Assembly (NCBI GenBank): GCA_037447655.1
Contig: JBBHKE010001625.1
Coordinates: 15,125 to 79,124, forward strand
Origin: Zygnema cylindricum
Taxonomy: Eukaryota > Streptophyta > Zygnematophyceae > Zygnematales > Zygnemataceae
Direction of reading: 5' to 3'
Length of the DNA: 64,000 nucleotides
Each line of letters begins with the position of its first letter. Position 1 is the stretch's first letter. The notes under the pieces were generated by a model. That model was not told the DNA's origin and did no database searches. It was given only the letters and a program-made list of their open reading frames with translations. Positions 60,490 through 64,000 of this stretch are shown here, piece by piece. Position numbers and translations under genes: made by a program.

Positions 60490-61879
60490 AATTATTATCA
60501 GCTTGTGGGAGTAAGACTTCTGAGAGAGAAAAAATTTCCCGCAATTGTGAACCGATGACCGAAAACTCGTTTCATTGCTAAACGAGGACAAAAATGTTCG
60601 ATGGGAAACGGAACACAAACATGAAATTAAAGCATATCGGCAGGAATCTCTGTGAAAGAATCGGAAAATCTGCAAAAAAGACATCGGTTTTCCTTAAGAT
60701 CAGTTATTACTTCGACAGGTGTAGATTGACAAGGGAAAGGAAAAAAAGCATTCGACTATATAAAATGCAACTCGTACTTTATGCATTTTGGGTTGGTTTT
60801 CTTGTACATTTTTGCTTTTGGGTGAGAAGGAGAATAAAAAACGGAGACTCCATTCTCTACAGCCTGTGAATTTGCTAAAAATAACAAATGTGGTAAACTT
60901 AAGTTCTTCCCCTCACTGCCTCTAACCAAAACACCGAACAAAAAAATACACAATTCTTAAATTCAAAACTCGAGTTTCTAGAAAAATGTGCCACCCCAAA
61001 TAAGGAGAAACTAAAAAACCCTGAAAAGGTCAATATTACGTAAAGCGTTTAGAAACAACACTTGAAATAATGGAAAAAAAAATTACAAAAAAAATTACAA
61101 AAATACACCGAGAAACAGAAAATATTCACAAAAATAAGCTAGTAACCGGAAAACTTTACCTAAAGTTCACAATAAAACAGAAAAAGAAAAGAAAGTACCT
61201 AAAGTTGGGAGGAAACATGGATGGAGCCAATGGGAGAGCTGCTTGTGTACCAGCATAAAAATGAGATTTGCCCCAAAAAAATCCCAAAATGTCCATGTCA
61301 AAAATTCTTCACCACTTAGCTATAGGGGGAGAATATTCAGGTTCACCAGGCTCAGCCATATGCTCCAGAAATCAAAGCATCCCCCTGCCGATCAGAAAGA
61401 AGACAGAAAACAAAGAAAAGATTTCTGTAAAAAAAAAAAAAACTGGAGAGAGAGAGAGACCAGCTCTACTTCTCTCTCACACTTCCTTTTAAAAGTGATT
61501 ATGGACTAAACCGTACAACAGTGAAAACTATTGCGCAAAACCTCAACTTCCATTCATTCGAGGATTAAATCGCTGCGTTTAACACTCACTCTAACTGTGA
61601 CGTCACACACTGAAGTCGGCCGGTTTCAAGGGAGAGAGGCATAAGGAACATCAAACCCCGCATATCTCATTAAAAAGAAATAAGACTCCACCTCTCTCCC
61701 CGGCAAAAAGGAGGCTCCTCCCCCTGGGCCCCCTCTTGGTGGCGTCTCTGCGCTGCCAAACTCGGAATCGCCCGCCAACCGCCGCCTGCCCGGAGAGGCC
61801 GTACTGCCAGCTGGCGCCTGCAGAAAGGTTGAAATAAAAAAAGACAAAGAGGAAAAGACAAAAAAAAAGATAAAGAACG
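60490..61879. other. Anonymous DNA
   Basis: A-rich in places (61070-61200). A short GA run lies at 61446-61460. No gene recognised. Confidence 0.4.
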
Positions 61880-62145
61880 GAAAGGAGTGGAAGAGAGAAA
61901 GGAAAAACGAAATGAAAGGAAAGTGGAAAGGAAAGGAAAAACAAAAGGACGGGAAAGTCAAGGCAAGGCAAGGAAAGGAAGAATGAAGGGGAGGAATGGA
62001 AAAGAAAGGAAAGGAAAGGAAGAAAGGGAAGGAAAAGAATGGAAAGGAAAGGAAAAGGGAAAGAAAAGGACAGGAAAAGGAAAAAAAAAAGGGAAAAAAA
62101 GGGGGGAGAGAGAGAGATGGAGGTAGAGAGAGAGGGAGAGAGAAT
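61880..62145. repeat. Purine tract (AAAGG/GGAAA)
   Basis: Almost pure purine on the plus strand. Lys/Arg/Glu/Gly frames on it are artefacts. Confidence 0.9.
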
Positions 62146-63170
62146 TGTGCAAAAGATACCAGCTTTAGCCGCAGTAGTGTCTTCCTATTCTGCGGTTTCG
62201 TCCTCCCGGGAGGCCCTCCCCGCCTATCTCCCTCGCCGCCCATCCTTCCTTTGCCTTCCCGCGACTTCGAACCCTAGAAGTCCTTCTCACTCACAGTACG
62301 TACTGTAGATCCTCCTCCGCCTCGCCAACCCTCGCAACCCTAAAAACGTTTATACTTCGGCTTCGATGCGACGCAGCCTGCGAATCGAGTGCCAAAGGAC
62401 AAACTCCTGTACGGTCAGAGTTTCTCCGACGCCGCTTCGAAAGGTGGAGGATTTCGATGTACTCTTTCGTTCAGTTGCATACGCAGTTTCAATAACGTGA
62501 TCCGTGGAATCAGTTCAGTGCTCTCAGTTGCGATTCCGGTACCGAGTTCCATGCACCCCGTTCGTCAGGTTACACACGCAGTTCCAGTCACGTCACCGCA
62601 AAAGGCGTTCCATCCATAGTTCAAAAGTAGGCGTTTTTATGGTAAGCCTTTGGTAGGCGCACAAAACTTGGCACAAAACTCGCGCAGAGTAGGCATACTG
62701 TGTGTGTGTGTGCGCGTTGTGCACACTCTTGAACGAACGTACGAATTTGACGTATCATCATAGTACAGCGCATGCGGGCTGACGACATTTTTTAGCGAAC
62801 TGACACGGCGTAGGACAACATTCCGCGGGAAAAAAAAAACCCGGAAAAAAACAAAAAAAAACGCAGACGTAAGTCCTATCGTAAGTTGTGTTATGTGTTA
62901 TGCAGTTGTGTTAATTTTGCTTTCACAACACGACAAAATAAGGCAAAATAGAAAGGTTTTTAAAAAACATCAAAATTACTCTCTCTTTCTCTTTGTCTCT
63001 ACCTCTCCTCTCTCTCCTCTCTCCCTTTCCCTCTCTCTCTCTTTGTCTTCCTCTCCTTTCAATTGCAATTCGATTGCTCATTTCTCAATTTTTAATTTTT
63101 GATTTTCCGTTTTTTGTCGTTTTGCGGTTTAAATAATGTTTTGGTTTTTTTGTCGTCGGGTGTGACGGTT
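62146..63170. other. Anonymous GC-richer DNA
   Basis: 62160-62640 has a higher CG content and could be a 5' region of an unseen gene, but I recognise no protein. A short TG run lies at 62700-62715, and 62975-63060 is C/T-rich. Confidence 0.3.
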
Positions 63171-64000
63171 GGTGACGCCTCGCGAGACAAGGAGGGAAGG
63201 ACGGCTGGGGGGGCAAGCAGCCAGAGGGGAAGGGAGGGGGGGGGGAGGGGGAGGGAAGGAAGGGATGGAAAGAGGGGAAAAAGAGGGGGGGGAAGGGAAA
63301 GGGTAACAAATGTGGAGAAAAGGGGATGAGAGGGGGGGGAAATGGGGAGGAAAAGGGAAGAAAAGAAGAGAAAGGGAGGAAAAGGAAAAAGGTTGGAGGA
63401 AAGGGGCGATAAAGGCAGAAAAAAGGGAAAATAAAAAAAATAAAAAATAAAGGAAATGTGAGGAAAATTGAGGGGAAATGGGAAAACGGGGAAAAAAGGG
63501 TGAAAAAGGGGTAACGAAAGGGAAATAGGGGCGATAAAAGGAGGGAAATGGGTGGAAATGGGGGGAAAAAGGGGGAATGAAAGGGAAAAAAGGGGCGGGG
63601 TAAAGGGTGAAAAAAGGGGGAAAAAGGGGCAGAAGGGAGGGAAAAGAGGGGACAGGGGGAAAAAAGGGTAAAAAAAGGGCGGAAAACGGCGGAAAACTAA
63701 GGGAAGAAGAGGGGGCCGAAAAGAGAGGGAAAAAAAGGTGTGAGGGGGGGGAGTATAAAAGGGGAGGAGCAAAAGGGGAAAAAAAGGACGGGGAGAAAGC
63801 GGGAGAAAAAGGGGGTAAGAAGGGGGAGGTAGGGGAAAGGAGGGAAGAAAGGTGGAAAAAGGGGGAAGAAAAGGGGAAAAAGAGGTGGGAAAAAGGCTGG
63901 AAATGGGGACGGAAACAATGGGGGGAAAACGGGAGAAATGGGAGGAGAAAGGGGAGGAGAAGGTGAGAAAATGGGAAAAGGGGGAAATGGAAAAGGGGAG
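63171..64000. repeat. Long purine tract running off the window
   Basis: GGGAAAA-type purine sequence for over 800 bp, the strand mirror of the 33700-34640 pyrimidine tract. No gene. Confidence 0.92.

Noticed and set aside
61626-62243. 205-codon minus-strand frame
   Set aside because: Mostly Phe/Pro/Ser/Leu read from the purine tract at 61880-62145.

Overview
The window is nuclear DNA of a green plant. Evidence: an early light-inducible (ELIP) chloroplast protein gene, beta-expansin exons, a plant-type JmjC protein fragment, a secreted leucine-rich-repeat protein with a cysteine-rich module and an extensin-like tail, and a degenerate Ty1/copia element. The LRR plus Cys-rich module looks to me more like moss, liverwort or lycophyte genes than seed-plant genes, so I lean towards a non-seed land plant (inference). 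Coding density is very low. Most long open frames lie in purine/pyrimidine tracts or tandem repeats and are not genes.

Layout. 0-7 kb: repeat-rich DNA with several copies of a TA-target miniature transposon (TIR beginning CACCGC) and a 2.3-kb foldback. 8.6-11.5 kb: tandem repeats, a GA microsatellite and two direct copies of a damaged expansin exon, minus strand. 11.8-13.2 kb: a partial, frame-disrupted JmjC gene, minus strand. 15.05-16.37 kb: a non-autonomous hAT element with a perfect 8-bp target duplication, holding two nested miniature elements. 18.67-20.22 kb: a complete five-exon ELIP gene, minus strand. 22.28-28.62 kb: a six-exon LRR/EGF-like/extensin-like gene, plus strand. These two genes are head to head across about 2.07 kb that carries three miniature transposons, one nested in another. 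28.6-50 kb: low-complexity DNA, satellites, one more large miniature element (41.15-41.71 kb) and an orphan hAT end. 51.42-53.13 kb: two PIF/Harbinger-type elements in inverted orientation. 53.6-56.6 kb: a copia remnant, minus strand. 56.6-64 kb: mostly anonymous, ending in a long purine tract.

Only the ELIP and LRR genes look intact. The ELIP product would act in thylakoids in photoprotection and the LRR product in the cell wall. They share an upstream region but no pathway that I can see. The most distinctive content is transposon biology: a miniature-element family whose insertions can be dated against each other because paralogous empty and filled sites both occur in this window.
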